Below are positions 55,429 through 62,927 of a stretch of 64,000 nt of DNA, one piece after another. The notes beneath the pieces are model-generated. The model was not told the DNA's origin, made no database searches, and saw nothing but the letters and a program-made list of their open reading frames with translations. A program made the position numbers and the translations under genes. The DNA lies in NCBI RefSeq assembly GCF_020515695.1, contig NZ_JAIWJA010000005.1:310001-374000 (forward strand), written 5' to 3'. Source of the stretch: Pseudomonas sp. MWU16-30317. GTDB lineage: Bacteria; Pseudomonadota; Gammaproteobacteria; Pseudomonadales; Pseudomonadaceae. The stretch's first letter is position 1. Each line of letters begins with the position of its first letter.

Positions 55429-56253
55429 ATGGGCACCCTTTCGGTCAGTCAGAACAAATTGCAAAAACGTCTTCGCCGGCTGGCCGGTGAGGCCGTCGCC
55501 GACTTCAACATGATCGAAGACGGCGACAAGGTCATGGTCTGCCTGTCCGGCGGCAAAGACAGCTACACCATGCTCGACGTGCTCATGCACCTGAAGAAGG
55601 TAGCGCCGATCAAGTTCGATATCGTCGCGGTCAACATGGACCAGAAGCAGCCCGGCTTCCCCGAGCACGTGTTGCCGGCCTACCTCAAGGAGCTGGGTGT
55701 CGAGTATCACATCGTCGAGAAGGACACCTACTCGGTGGTCAAGGAGTTGATCCCGGAGGGCAAGACCACCTGCTCGCTGTGCTCACGCCTGCGCCGCGGC
55801 ACGCTGTACACCTTCGCCGACGAGATCGGCGCGACCAAGATGGCCTTGGGGCATCACCGCGACGACATCGTCGAGACGTTCTTCCTCAACATGTTCTTCA
55901 ACGGCAGCATCAAGGCCATGCCGCCCAAGCTGCGCGCCGACGATGGCCGCAACGTCGTGATCCGTCCGCTGGCCTATTGCATCGAGAAGGACATCCAGGC
56001 GTATTCGGACTTCAAGCAATTCCCGATCATCCCCTGCAACCTCTGCGGCTCACAGGAAAACCTGCAGCGTCAGGTGGTCAAGGAGATGCTTCAGGACTGG
56101 GAACGCAAGACGCCGGGGCGTGTAGACAGTATTTTTCGCGGCCTGCAGAACGTGGTGCCATCGCAACTGGCGGACCGCAATCTGTTCGACTTCACCAACC
56201 TGAAGATTGACGAGACGGCGGCCTCGCGGTTCGTGAACGTGGTGAATTTGTAG
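55429..56253 (+). CDS. ttcA: tRNA 2-thiocytidine(32) synthetase
   Basis: The 274-residue PP-loop ATPase thiolates cytidine 32 of certain tRNAs using an iron-sulfur cluster. The PP-loop is CLSGGKDSYTMLDVL, the cluster-binding cysteines appear in TTCSLCSRLRRGTLY and IPCNLCGSQENLQRQ, and the ALGHHRDDIVETFFLNMF segment is typical. It matches TtcA in length and pattern throughout. ATG 55429 begins close to a TAGCGCT stretch; there is no strong upstream ribosome site. Confidence 0.92.
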   Translation: MGTLSVSQNKLQKRLRRLAGEAVADFNMIEDGDKVMVCLSGGKDSYTMLDVLMHLKKVAPIKFDIVAVNMDQKQPGFPEHVLPAYLKELGVEYHIVEKDTYSVVKELIPEGKTTCSLCSRLRRGTLYTFADEIGATKMALGHHRDDIVETFFLNMFFNGSIKAMPPKLRADDGRNVVIRPLAYCIEKDIQAYSDFKQFPIIPCNLCGSQENLQRQVVKEMLQDWERKTPGRVDSIFRGLQNVVPSQLADRNLFDFTNLKIDETAASRFVNVVNL

Positions 56254-56264
56254 GTGATCCTGCG

Positions 56265-56336
56265 GGCCTCTTCGCGACCCGGCTTTGCGCTCACAGGTGT
56301 ACGCCCGTGGGCGCAAGGCTTGCTCGCGAAGAGGCC
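56265..56336. repeat. REPIN
   Basis: GGCCTCTTCGCGA at 56265 is mirrored by TCGCGAAGAGGCC ending at 56336, with the inner CTTTGCGC/GCGCAAG pair. It lies between the converging ttcA and alpha/beta-hydrolase genes. Confidence 0.8.
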
Positions 56337-56356
56337 ATCAGCTATGCCCAAAAGCC

Positions 56357-57331
56357 CTATCGCTGCTGCTCGATAAACGCCACCACCCGCTTGCCCAGGG
56401 CATCCGCCAGCGGCAAGTCAGGATTGCGGTACGAAGCCACCTGGGCCTTCATGTCCATCGGCACGATGCGCAGCACGTGGTTCATCCCGCCGATCAGCGC
56501 CAGTTCGGCCTTGGGCTGGGCGGCGTGCAGTGCTTCGGCATCCTTGACACCCACCTGAATATCGTTGCGTCCCTGCACGATCAGCACCGGCATGCGCAAG
56601 GCGGCGTAGGCTTTGGCCGGGTCCTGGCGGAACAGGCTGATCAGGTATGGCTGCACGCTGGGGCGGAACACCACCTGCAGCGGTTTGGGCACATCGGTGT
56701 CCAGATGCCCGGCCTTGAGGCTGGCGATGATCTGCTCGCTGCGCGGCAACAAGCTCGGCGCCACGCGCGCCTGCAATTGCTCGCGCAGTACCTGATCCAC
56801 CGGCCGGCCGCTGCCCGCCACCGAGATCATCGCCTTCGCGCCCGCCTCGGGGGCGGCCAGGCCACCGACCAACGAGCCTTCGCTGTGGCCGAGTATGATC
56901 AGCGTGCTGAAGCGCGGATCCTGCTTGAGCTGCTTGCCCCAGGCCACCGCATCGGCCACATAGGACTCGACATTGAGCATGCGTTCATCGGGCGCCAGCG
57001 GCAGCCCTGAGGCCACGCCGCGTTTGTCGTAGCGCACGCTGGCGATATTGTTGGCCGCCAGCAACAGCGCCAGTCGGCGCAAGTAATCGTTATGGCCGCC
57101 GTCGGGGTTGTTGCCGTCGCGGTCGGTCGGCCCGGAACCTGGAATGATCAGTACCACTGGCACTGGCTGCCTGGATTGCGGGAGCAACAGGCTGCCGTGC
57201 AACTGACCGCCTGGGACGTCAAGGTCGATGGGCCGCTGCAAGACAACGGGGCTGGCGGCTTGCGCCAGGGAACTGCAGAACACCACAAGCAGGGCCAGGG
57301 CCCGGAACATCGGAAGTCGCCGTAACATCAT
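56357..57331 (-). CDS. exported alpha/beta hydrolase
   Basis: The protein has about 324 residues with a signal peptide (FRALALLVVFCSSLAQAAS) and an alpha/beta hydrolase core: LIIPGSGPTDRDGNNPDG (oxyanion loop), nucleophile elbow LGHSEGS, acid loop PVLIVQGRNDIQV and the C-terminal histidine in LIGGMNHVLRIV. It resembles the serine-aminopeptidase-S33-like type of bacterial esterases. Substrate unknown; it probably acts in the periplasm. Starts at 57331 or 57328 are possible. Confidence 0.82.
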   Translation of the reverse strand: MMLRRLPMFRALALLVVFCSSLAQAASPVVLQRPIDLDVPGGQLHGSLLLPQSRQPVPVVLIIPGSGPTDRDGNNPDGGHNDYLRRLALLLAANNIASVRYDKRGVASGLPLAPDERMLNVESYVADAVAWGKQLKQDPRFSTLIILGHSEGSLVGGLAAPEAGAKAMISVAGSGRPVDQVLREQLQARVAPSLLPRSEQIIASLKAGHLDTDVPKPLQVVFRPSVQPYLISLFRQDPAKAYAALRMPVLIVQGRNDIQVGVKDAEALHAAQPKAELALIGGMNHVLRIVPMDMKAQVASYRNPDLPLADALGKRVVAFIEQQR

Positions 57332-57512
57332 CAAGCCAGTATCGGTAAAGGTTCCGGTTGGACTCTACCCCGCTCGCAACGTTCGCGTGATGAAACCTCT
57401 TGTCACCAAAACCCGTTGTTGCTCGATGCTCACCCTGCGGGGGCGTGCGCCGTCAGGCCAGCCTGCGTATACTGGCACATCGTTTCTCAGGTTGATTCGC
57501 GGAGCCTTACGC

Positions 57513-58604
57513 ATGTCCGGCAATACCTTCGGCAAGCTGTTCACTGTCACCACCGCCGGCGAGAGCCATGGCCCGGCCCTGGTCGCCATTGTCGACGGTT
57601 GCCCGCCGGGCCTCGAACTGTCGCTGGACGACCTGCAGCGCGACCTCGATCGCCGCAAGCCAGGCACCAGCCGCCACACCACCCAGCGCCAGGAAGCCGA
57701 CGAAGTCGAAATCCTCTCTGGCGTATTCGAGGGCCGCACCACGGGCACCTCCATCGGCCTGCTGATCCGCAACACCGATCAGAAGTCCAAGGACTACTCG
57801 GCCATCAAGGACCTGTTCCGCCCAGCCCACGCCGATTACACCTATCACCACAAGTACGGGGTGCGCGATTACCGTGGCGGCGGCCGCAGCTCGGCGCGCG
57901 AGACCGCTATGCGTGTCGCGGCCGGTGCCATCGCGAAAAAATACCTGGCCGGTCTGGGGATTCGGGTGCGCGGCTACATGAGCCAGCTGGGCCCGATCGA
58001 AATTCCCTTCAAGACCTGGGATTCGGTCGAGCAGAATGCGTTTTTCTGCCCCGATCCGGACAAGGTCCCGGCGCTGGAGGCCTATATGGACCAACTGCGC
58101 CGTGACCAGGATTCCGTGGGTGCGAAGATCACCGTCGTGGCCGACGGCGTGATGCCGGGCCTGGGCGAGCCGATTTTCGATCGTCTGGACGCTGACCTGG
58201 CGCACGCGCTGATGAGTATCAACGCGGTCAAAGGGGTAGAGATCGGTGCCGGCTTCGACAGCATCGCCCAGCGTGGCACCGAGCATCGCGACGAGCTGAC
58301 CCCGCAGGGCTTCCTGAGCAACAATGCCGGCGGCATCCTCGGCGGGATTTCGTCGGGCCAGCCGATCATTGCGCACCTGGCGCTCAAGCCGACCTCGAGC
58401 ATCACGACCTCGGGGCAGTCGATCGACGTCAATGGCGCCGCCGTGGACATGATCACCAAAGGCCGCCATGACCCGTGCGTCGGCATCCGTGCCACGCCCA
58501 TTGCCGAGGCCATGATGGCCATCGTGCTGCTCGATCACCTGCTGCGCCACCGCGGCCAGAACGCCGATGTGCGGGTGACCACGCCAGTGCTCGGTCAGTC
58601 GTGA
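57513..58604 (+). CDS. aroC: chorismate synthase
   Basis: The 363-residue enzyme converts 5-enolpyruvylshikimate-3-phosphate to chorismate with reduced FMN. All family signatures are present: GESHGPALVAIVDGCPPG, RRKPGTSRHTTQRQEAD, DYRGGGRSSARETAMRVAAGAIAKK (RxSARET core) and SNNAGGILGGISSGQPI, RHDPCVGIRATPIAEAMMA. ATG 57513 has GGAG upstream. The next gene, an MFS transporter, starts 7 bp after its stop, so they may be cotranscribed. Confidence 0.95.
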   Translation: MSGNTFGKLFTVTTAGESHGPALVAIVDGCPPGLELSLDDLQRDLDRRKPGTSRHTTQRQEADEVEILSGVFEGRTTGTSIGLLIRNTDQKSKDYSAIKDLFRPAHADYTYHHKYGVRDYRGGGRSSARETAMRVAAGAIAKKYLAGLGIRVRGYMSQLGPIEIPFKTWDSVEQNAFFCPDPDKVPALEAYMDQLRRDQDSVGAKITVVADGVMPGLGEPIFDRLDADLAHALMSINAVKGVEIGAGFDSIAQRGTEHRDELTPQGFLSNNAGGILGGISSGQPIIAHLALKPTSSITTSGQSIDVNGAAVDMITKGRHDPCVGIRATPIAEAMMAIVLLDHLLRHRGQNADVRVTTPVLGQS

Positions 58605-58611
58605 GGGCAGC

Positions 58612-59769
58612 GTGACCGCCCAGGCGCCAATTCCGTACTGGCGCCTGTCGACCTTCTATCTGTTCTACTTCGCTTTGCTTGGCGCCACTGCGCCGTTCCT
58701 GGCGCAGTACTTCGATCATCTGGGTTTCAGCAGCGCGCGCATCGGCGAGCTGGTGGCCATCCCCATGCTGACCCGCTGCGTAGCGCCCAACCTGTGGGGC
58801 TGGTTGGCAGATCGCACCGGCCGACGCTTGACCATCGTACGCTTTGGCGCCATGTGCGCGCTGCTCAGCTTCAGCCTGATCTTTTTCGACAAGAGTTACG
58901 CCGCGCTGGCGCTGGTCATGGCCATGCATGCGTTCTTCTGGCACGCCGTGCTGCCGCAATTCGAAACCATCGTCCTGGCCCATTTGCGCAGCGAGCCACA
59001 GCGTTACAGCCAGATCCGCCTGTGGGGCTCGATCGGGTTCATCCTCACGGTTGTGCTGTTCGGACGTCTGTTCGGCTGGTTCGGCCTCGACATTTATCCC
59101 TATGCGGTAGTGGTGATCCTTTCAGGCATTCTGCTGGCCAGCTTCTGGATACCCATGGCCCAGCCCATCAGTGCGGGCAAATCGCTGCTGGCTGGCGGCT
59201 TTGTCGCGCAATTGCGCCAGCCAGGGGTCATGGCTTTTTACACTTGCGTCGGGCTGATGCAACTGAGCCATGGGCCTTACTACACCTTTCTTACCTTGCA
59301 CCTGGCTTCGCTCGGCTACAGCAGTGCGCTCATCGGTGTGCTCTGGGCCGTGGGCGTGGTGGCCGAAGTGCTGATGTTCATGCTCATGAGCCGGATATTG
59401 GCGCGGTACTCGGTGCGCCGGGTGTTGGCGGTCAGCTTCGCCCTGGCGGCATTGCGCTGGTGCTTGCTGGGCAGTTTTGCAGATCATCTGTGGATATTGC
59501 TGATTGCTCAGGTGATGCACGCCGCTACGTTCGGCAGCTTTCATGCAGCGGCCATTCACTTCGTGCAAAGTAGCTTTGCTGCACGACAGCAAGGGCAAGG
59601 CCAGGCGCTGTACGCGGCGCTGTCCGGCATCGGCGGTGCGTTGGGCGCGCTGTACGCGGGCTATACCTGGAACAGCCTGGGGCCAGCCGTCACTTTTGCG
59701 ATTGCCAGCGCGGCGGCGTTGGCGGCTACCCTGTTGATACTGATCACCCTGAAAGAGGAACACGCCTGA
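58612..59769 (+). CDS. MFS transporter, MFS_1-like (HcaT-type)
   Basis: The 385-residue protein has about 12 membrane segments, starting IPYWRLSTFYLFYFALLGATAPFLAQYFDHLGFSSARIGEL (summarised), with LWGWLADRTGRR between TM2 and TM3 and FWHAVLPQFETIVLAHL. This pattern is that of the HcaT/nucleoside-permease-like MFS group conserved beside aroC in Pseudomonas. Substrate unknown. Start is GTG 58612, 7 bp after aroC. Confidence 0.85.
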   Translation: MTAQAPIPYWRLSTFYLFYFALLGATAPFLAQYFDHLGFSSARIGELVAIPMLTRCVAPNLWGWLADRTGRRLTIVRFGAMCALLSFSLIFFDKSYAALALVMAMHAFFWHAVLPQFETIVLAHLRSEPQRYSQIRLWGSIGFILTVVLFGRLFGWFGLDIYPYAVVVILSGILLASFWIPMAQPISAGKSLLAGGFVAQLRQPGVMAFYTCVGLMQLSHGPYYTFLTLHLASLGYSSALIGVLWAVGVVAEVLMFMLMSRILARYSVRRVLAVSFALAALRWCLLGSFADHLWILLIAQVMHAATFGSFHAAAIHFVQSSFAARQQGQGQALYAALSGIGGALGALYAGYTWNSLGPAVTFAIASAAALAATLLILITLKEEHA

Positions 59770-59863
59770 ACCCCAGGCGTCCAACTTCAGGTTTTTCCAT
59801 ACTGAACAAATTGTGCTGAACGCGCGATCACCCACTGATCGCCGACCCTCAAGGAGTGGCCCG

Positions 59864-60415
59864 ATGAGCAGTTTGACCGTTTACCACGTTGATAGCCCTG
59901 ATGTCCCCAACAAGGTCCTGACCCACGCCGAGGACATCACCAGCACCCTCAAGGCACATAACGTGCGCTTCGAACGCTGGACGGCCAGCACTTCGATTCG
60001 TCCTGGTGCCAGCGAAGAAGATGTCCTCGGTGCCTATCAGCAGCGCATCGACGAGTTGAAGAGCGAAGGCGGCTACATGACGGTCGACGTGATCAGCCTG
60101 GACAGCGACCACCCGCGCAAAACAGAGCTGCGGGAAAAGTACCTGCGCGAATACCGGCATGGCGAAGATGAAGTCAGATTTTTCGTTGCGGGGAGGGTGT
60201 TGTTCTACCTGCATATCGACGATTACGTGTATGCGGTGCTGTGTGAAAAGGATGACCTGATCGCGATACCGGCGGGTACCCGCCACTGGTTCGATCTGGG
60301 CGAGAACCCATATATCGTGGCGATTCGGTTGTACAACAATGCGGGCGATGCGCCGGCCAACTTCACGGGTGATCCGATTGCCGAGCGTTTTCCACGTCTG
60401 GAAGACGCCATCTGA
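59864..60415 (+). CDS. mtnD: acireductone dioxygenase homologue lacking a metal-ligand histidine
   Basis: The 183-residue cupin matches Pseudomonas acireductone dioxygenase (methionine salvage) over its length: SLTVYHVDSPDVPNKVLTH, GYMTVDVISLDSDHP, and AGTRHWFDLGENP. The metal site in the family is His-x-His-x3-Glu plus a later His. Here the first position is Tyr97 (REYRHGEDEVRF), with H99, E103 and the later AGTRH present. GRGLF is also changed to GRVLF. Other mtn genes are not adjacent. It may be inactive or altered in metal use. AAGGAG precedes the ATG. Confidence 0.82.
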   Translation: MSSLTVYHVDSPDVPNKVLTHAEDITSTLKAHNVRFERWTASTSIRPGASEEDVLGAYQQRIDELKSEGGYMTVDVISLDSDHPRKTELREKYLREYRHGEDEVRFFVAGRVLFYLHIDDYVYAVLCEKDDLIAIPAGTRHWFDLGENPYIVAIRLYNNAGDAPANFTGDPIAERFPRLEDAI

Positions 60416-60433
60416 TCAAGCACTGGAAACAAC

Positions 60434-60495
60434 TGTGGGAGCGGGCTCTGGCCGCGAAGCCTTGGCAAGCTTCGCGGGCAGCGCCCGCTCCCACA
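60434..60495. repeat. REPIN
   Basis: TGTGGGAGCGGGCTCTGGCC at 60434 is mirrored by GGGCAGCGCCCGCTCCCACA ending at 60495, with GAAGC/GCTTCG inside. It lies between the converging mtnD-like and DUF3509 genes. Confidence 0.78.
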
Positions 60496-60513
60496 ATGGT
60501 ATTACCGTATCGA

Positions 60514-60792
60514 TCAAGCCGAATGATAAGTCGGCAGGGCGAAGCGATTCTGGCTCTGCAGCATGTTGATCGCTGGCAGGTCACTGGCCTCGGCTGCCAG
60601 ATCGCGGCGGATCGCACTGATCACCCAGGACAGCTGTTCCGGTGTGTTCAGTTGGGCGTAAGAGATCGAACGACGGATCTGTTTGCCGGCCTGATCGCGC
60701 AGGGTCAGGAGCACGGCGCCGTCTGGACGCGGTTGTGCAGTGACTTCGTACTCGGAAAACAGCGAAGTGAATTTCTCTTGGATAAAGTTCAT
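60514..60792 (-). CDS. DUF3509 protein
   Basis: The 92-residue protein (MNFIQEKFTSLFSEYEVTAQ, AVLLTLRDQAGKQIRRSISYAQL, WVISAIRRDLAAE) fits the small DUF3509 family, mostly restricted to Pseudomonas. Function unknown. It is divergent from the ankyrin gene across a region rich in symmetric sequences. Confidence 0.78.
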   Translation of the reverse strand: MNFIQEKFTSLFSEYEVTAQPRPDGAVLLTLRDQAGKQIRRSISYAQLNTPEQLSWVISAIRRDLAAEASDLPAINMLQSQNRFALPTYHSA

Positions 60793-61128
60793 GTCAGCTC
60801 CTCAGGTCTTGCGTAGGCAGGCTTTGCAAGTAAGGAGTGCAGTGACTGTGCCAGTTTTGGCTAAATAAAAATTCCCTTTAAAATCAATGATTTGAAAATA
60901 TCAGGATTTTTTTGTTTCGTGCAATTTGCAAGATCGTCGCAGGAGGGGGATGCAAATTGAGCGGGTCGGGGATGAAGCGAGAAGGGAATTTGTACGCACG
61001 TACACAATCTATGACCATGATTCGCCGATAAATTCCCTTGCCACCTACCGATAGCCACAGTCTGTTGACCAACGGCGCAATCCTGCACAGACTCGCCCCA
61101 CTTATTTTTTGACCAGGAGCCGCACCGC
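60793..61128. promoter_or_regulatory. AT-rich divergent promoter region with several inverted repeats
   Basis: The motif AAATTCCCTT occurs at 60869-60878 and 61030-61039, and inverted as AAGGGAATTT at 60982-60991. TGTACG-CA-CGTACA at 60991-61004 is a perfect palindrome, and AATTTGCA/TGCAAATT lie around 60920-60960. The density of symmetric sites suggests binding by one or more regulators between the DUF3509 and ankyrin genes. Confidence 0.5.
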
Positions 61129-61653
61129 ATGTCCGACCAACCCCAAGGCCCGCAGATGACCCCCGACGAAGCCGCCGAGTTTGCCGCGCAGGTGTTCGAT
61201 GTGGCGCGCCAGGGCGATGCCCAGATGCTTGCTCGTCTGTTGGAGAAAGGCCTGCCAGTCAACCTGCGCAACCACAAAGGCGATACCTTGTTGATGCTGG
61301 CCAGCTATTACTGCCACGTCGATGCGGTCAAGGTACTGCTCGAGCACGGCGCCGATCCGGAGATCCGTAACGATAATGGTCAAAGCCCGGTGGCTGGCGC
61401 AGCGTTCAAGGGCGACCTGGGCGTGGTGCAGGCGCTGATCGAGCATGGCGCCGATATCGAAGGCGCCTCCGCAGATGGCCGTACGGCGCTGATGATGGCA
61501 GCCATGTTCAATCGGGTAGAAATCGTCGATTACCTCTTGGGCAAAGGCGCCAACCCCAGCGCCCAGGACGCCAAGGGCGTGACCGCATTGGGCGCCGCAC
61601 AAGCCATGGGCGCGGCCGAAACCACCGCACAGCTGCAAAAACTCCTGGGCTGA
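61129..61653 (+). CDS. ankyrin repeat protein
   Basis: The 174-residue protein contains about four ankyrin repeats (KGDTLLMLASYYCHVDAVKVLLEHGADPEIRNDNGQSPVAGAA..., DGRTALMMAAMFNRVEIVDYLLGKGANPSAQDAKGVTALGAA, summarised) after a short N-terminal helix, with no signal peptide. These are protein-binding scaffolds. A katB-linked ankyrin protein is known in Pseudomonas, but no catalase is next to this gene. Partner unknown. Confidence 0.88.
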   Translation: MSDQPQGPQMTPDEAAEFAAQVFDVARQGDAQMLARLLEKGLPVNLRNHKGDTLLMLASYYCHVDAVKVLLEHGADPEIRNDNGQSPVAGAAFKGDLGVVQALIEHGADIEGASADGRTALMMAAMFNRVEIVDYLLGKGANPSAQDAKGVTALGAAQAMGAAETTAQLQKLLG

Positions 61654-61675
61654 AACTGCTGGAATGTACTCCTTA

Positions 61676-61735
61676 TGGGAGCGGGCTCTGCCCGCGAATT
61701 CTGTTAAAAGCTTCGCGGGCAGAGCCCGCTCCCAC
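61676..61735. repeat. REPIN with near-perfect hairpin
   Basis: TGGGAGCGGGCTCTGCCCGC at 61676 is mirrored by GCGGGCAGAGCCCGCTCCCA ending at 61735, with about 14 bases between arms. Found just after the ankyrin gene. Confidence 0.85.
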
Positions 61736-61792
61736 AAGGTCGGATAGTGTATTCTTCGCGACCCTTTTTCGATCCCCGCGCAGGTCACCGTC

Positions 61793-62323
61793 ATGAAAGC
61801 CACTCTCGTTGAACTCATCGGCAAAATCAGCTCGGGGTGCATGACGGCGCTGGACATCGAACGCATCGCCGACGAAGCCGCAGCAGCCTATGCCGATCCG
61901 ACGGGCTTTCTGGCCGCCAACCCGGACATCAACTACGACGACACCTTTCCCATCCCGCTGGGTGAGTGGATCGTCGTCGGCAGCCTGCCGGACACCGTGC
62001 TGTTTCAGGCGGACACCTACGCCGACCTGTTCGCGCAGATCGTCGCCTCGTTCGGCCCGGCAGTGGCCTTCAACCTCAAGGCCAAGCAGTTGGCCAAGAC
62101 CGAAGCGCTCACCGCTCTCAATCGCATCCAGTTGCAGATGAGCGCCATGGCCAAGGAAGACGGTGGCTACGTGCTGATGAACTTCAGCCAGTTGCTCGAC
62201 GACGAACTGCAAGTGGTGCTGGTCTACGGCAACGACGTGCCGCGGGTGCTCGAGTTGTGCAGCGCCGCAGGCATTGCCGCTGCGCCGGCCCTGGAAGCGC
62301 TGAAGGTAGCGGTCCATCAATAA
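61793..62323 (+). CDS. hypothetical protein, conserved-looking
   Basis: The 176-residue, acidic and soluble protein (MKATLVELIGKISSGCMTAL, PIPLGEWIVVGSLPDTVLFQ, QVVLVYGNDVPRVLELCSAA) has no signal peptide or membrane segment. I recognise no family. Codon use is like the core genome. Confidence 0.65.
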   Translation: MKATLVELIGKISSGCMTALDIERIADEAAAAYADPTGFLAANPDINYDDTFPIPLGEWIVVGSLPDTVLFQADTYADLFAQIVASFGPAVAFNLKAKQLAKTEALTALNRIQLQMSAMAKEDGGYVLMNFSQLLDDELQVVLVYGNDVPRVLELCSAAGIAAAPALEALKVAVHQ

Positions 62324-62416
62324 CCCCGCCTTGCCACCGGTGTGTGGCGCAGTACGGAACCTCTGCCCCCCGCCAATGCTCATACCCATAGCTACTCTTC
62401 CCTCAAGGAGCATCAC

Positions 62417-62608
62417 ATGGGTTCTACCTTCAATGGCTTGATCGGCCTGATCATTCTCGCTCTGGATATCTGGGCGATCCTTAACGTGGTCAAAAGCGGT
62501 GCCGAAATCGGTGCCAAGGTGCTGTGGATCCTGTTGATCATTCTGTTGCCGGTTCTCGGCTTGATCATCTGGGCCATTGCCGGGCCGCGTGGCAACGTGC
62601 GGGTCTAG
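62417..62608 (+). CDS. small membrane protein, PLDc_N (cardiolipase N-terminal-like) domain
   Basis: The 63-residue protein has two hydrophobic segments (FNGLIGLIILALDIWAILNVV and VLWILLIILLPVLGLIIWAI) ending in GPRGNVRV, the usual shape of stand-alone PLDc_N proteins. AAGGAG precedes the ATG at 62417. Function unknown. Confidence 0.8.
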   Translation: MGSTFNGLIGLIILALDIWAILNVVKSGAEIGAKVLWILLIILLPVLGLIIWAIAGPRGNVRV

Positions 62609-62927
62609 CCCGCAGCGGGGGAATTCACCATGGATTCCCTCAGGTTTCATCCGCAACGTTCGACCCTTCCTCTTCCTCCACGTAGAATGCGCGCCGTTAC
62701 AGGGCGCATTCGTCGTGCTGCTTAATGTGTTGCAGAGTGTAAGCAAGTATTCCGGTGCGTTCGCGTGCCATTCGCGGGCGGAGTCCGCTCCCACAGGGGT
62801 TAAGTGCTTCTGTAGGGGCGGGCTCCGCGCGCGAAGCGCTTGATCCTGCCAACGCAATTTTGACAGCCCGTTGCCGACAATCCGCGCCCTACACATCCAA
62901 TCGAAATCCAAGGGATCATCACACGCT
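62609..62927. other. intergenic region holding a REP pair
   Basis: No gene seen. TTCGCGGGCGGAGTCCGCTC near 62771 and GGGGCGGGCTCCGCGCGCGA ending near 62836 form a degenerate REPIN. The rest is non-coding leader of the next gene. Confidence 0.55.
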
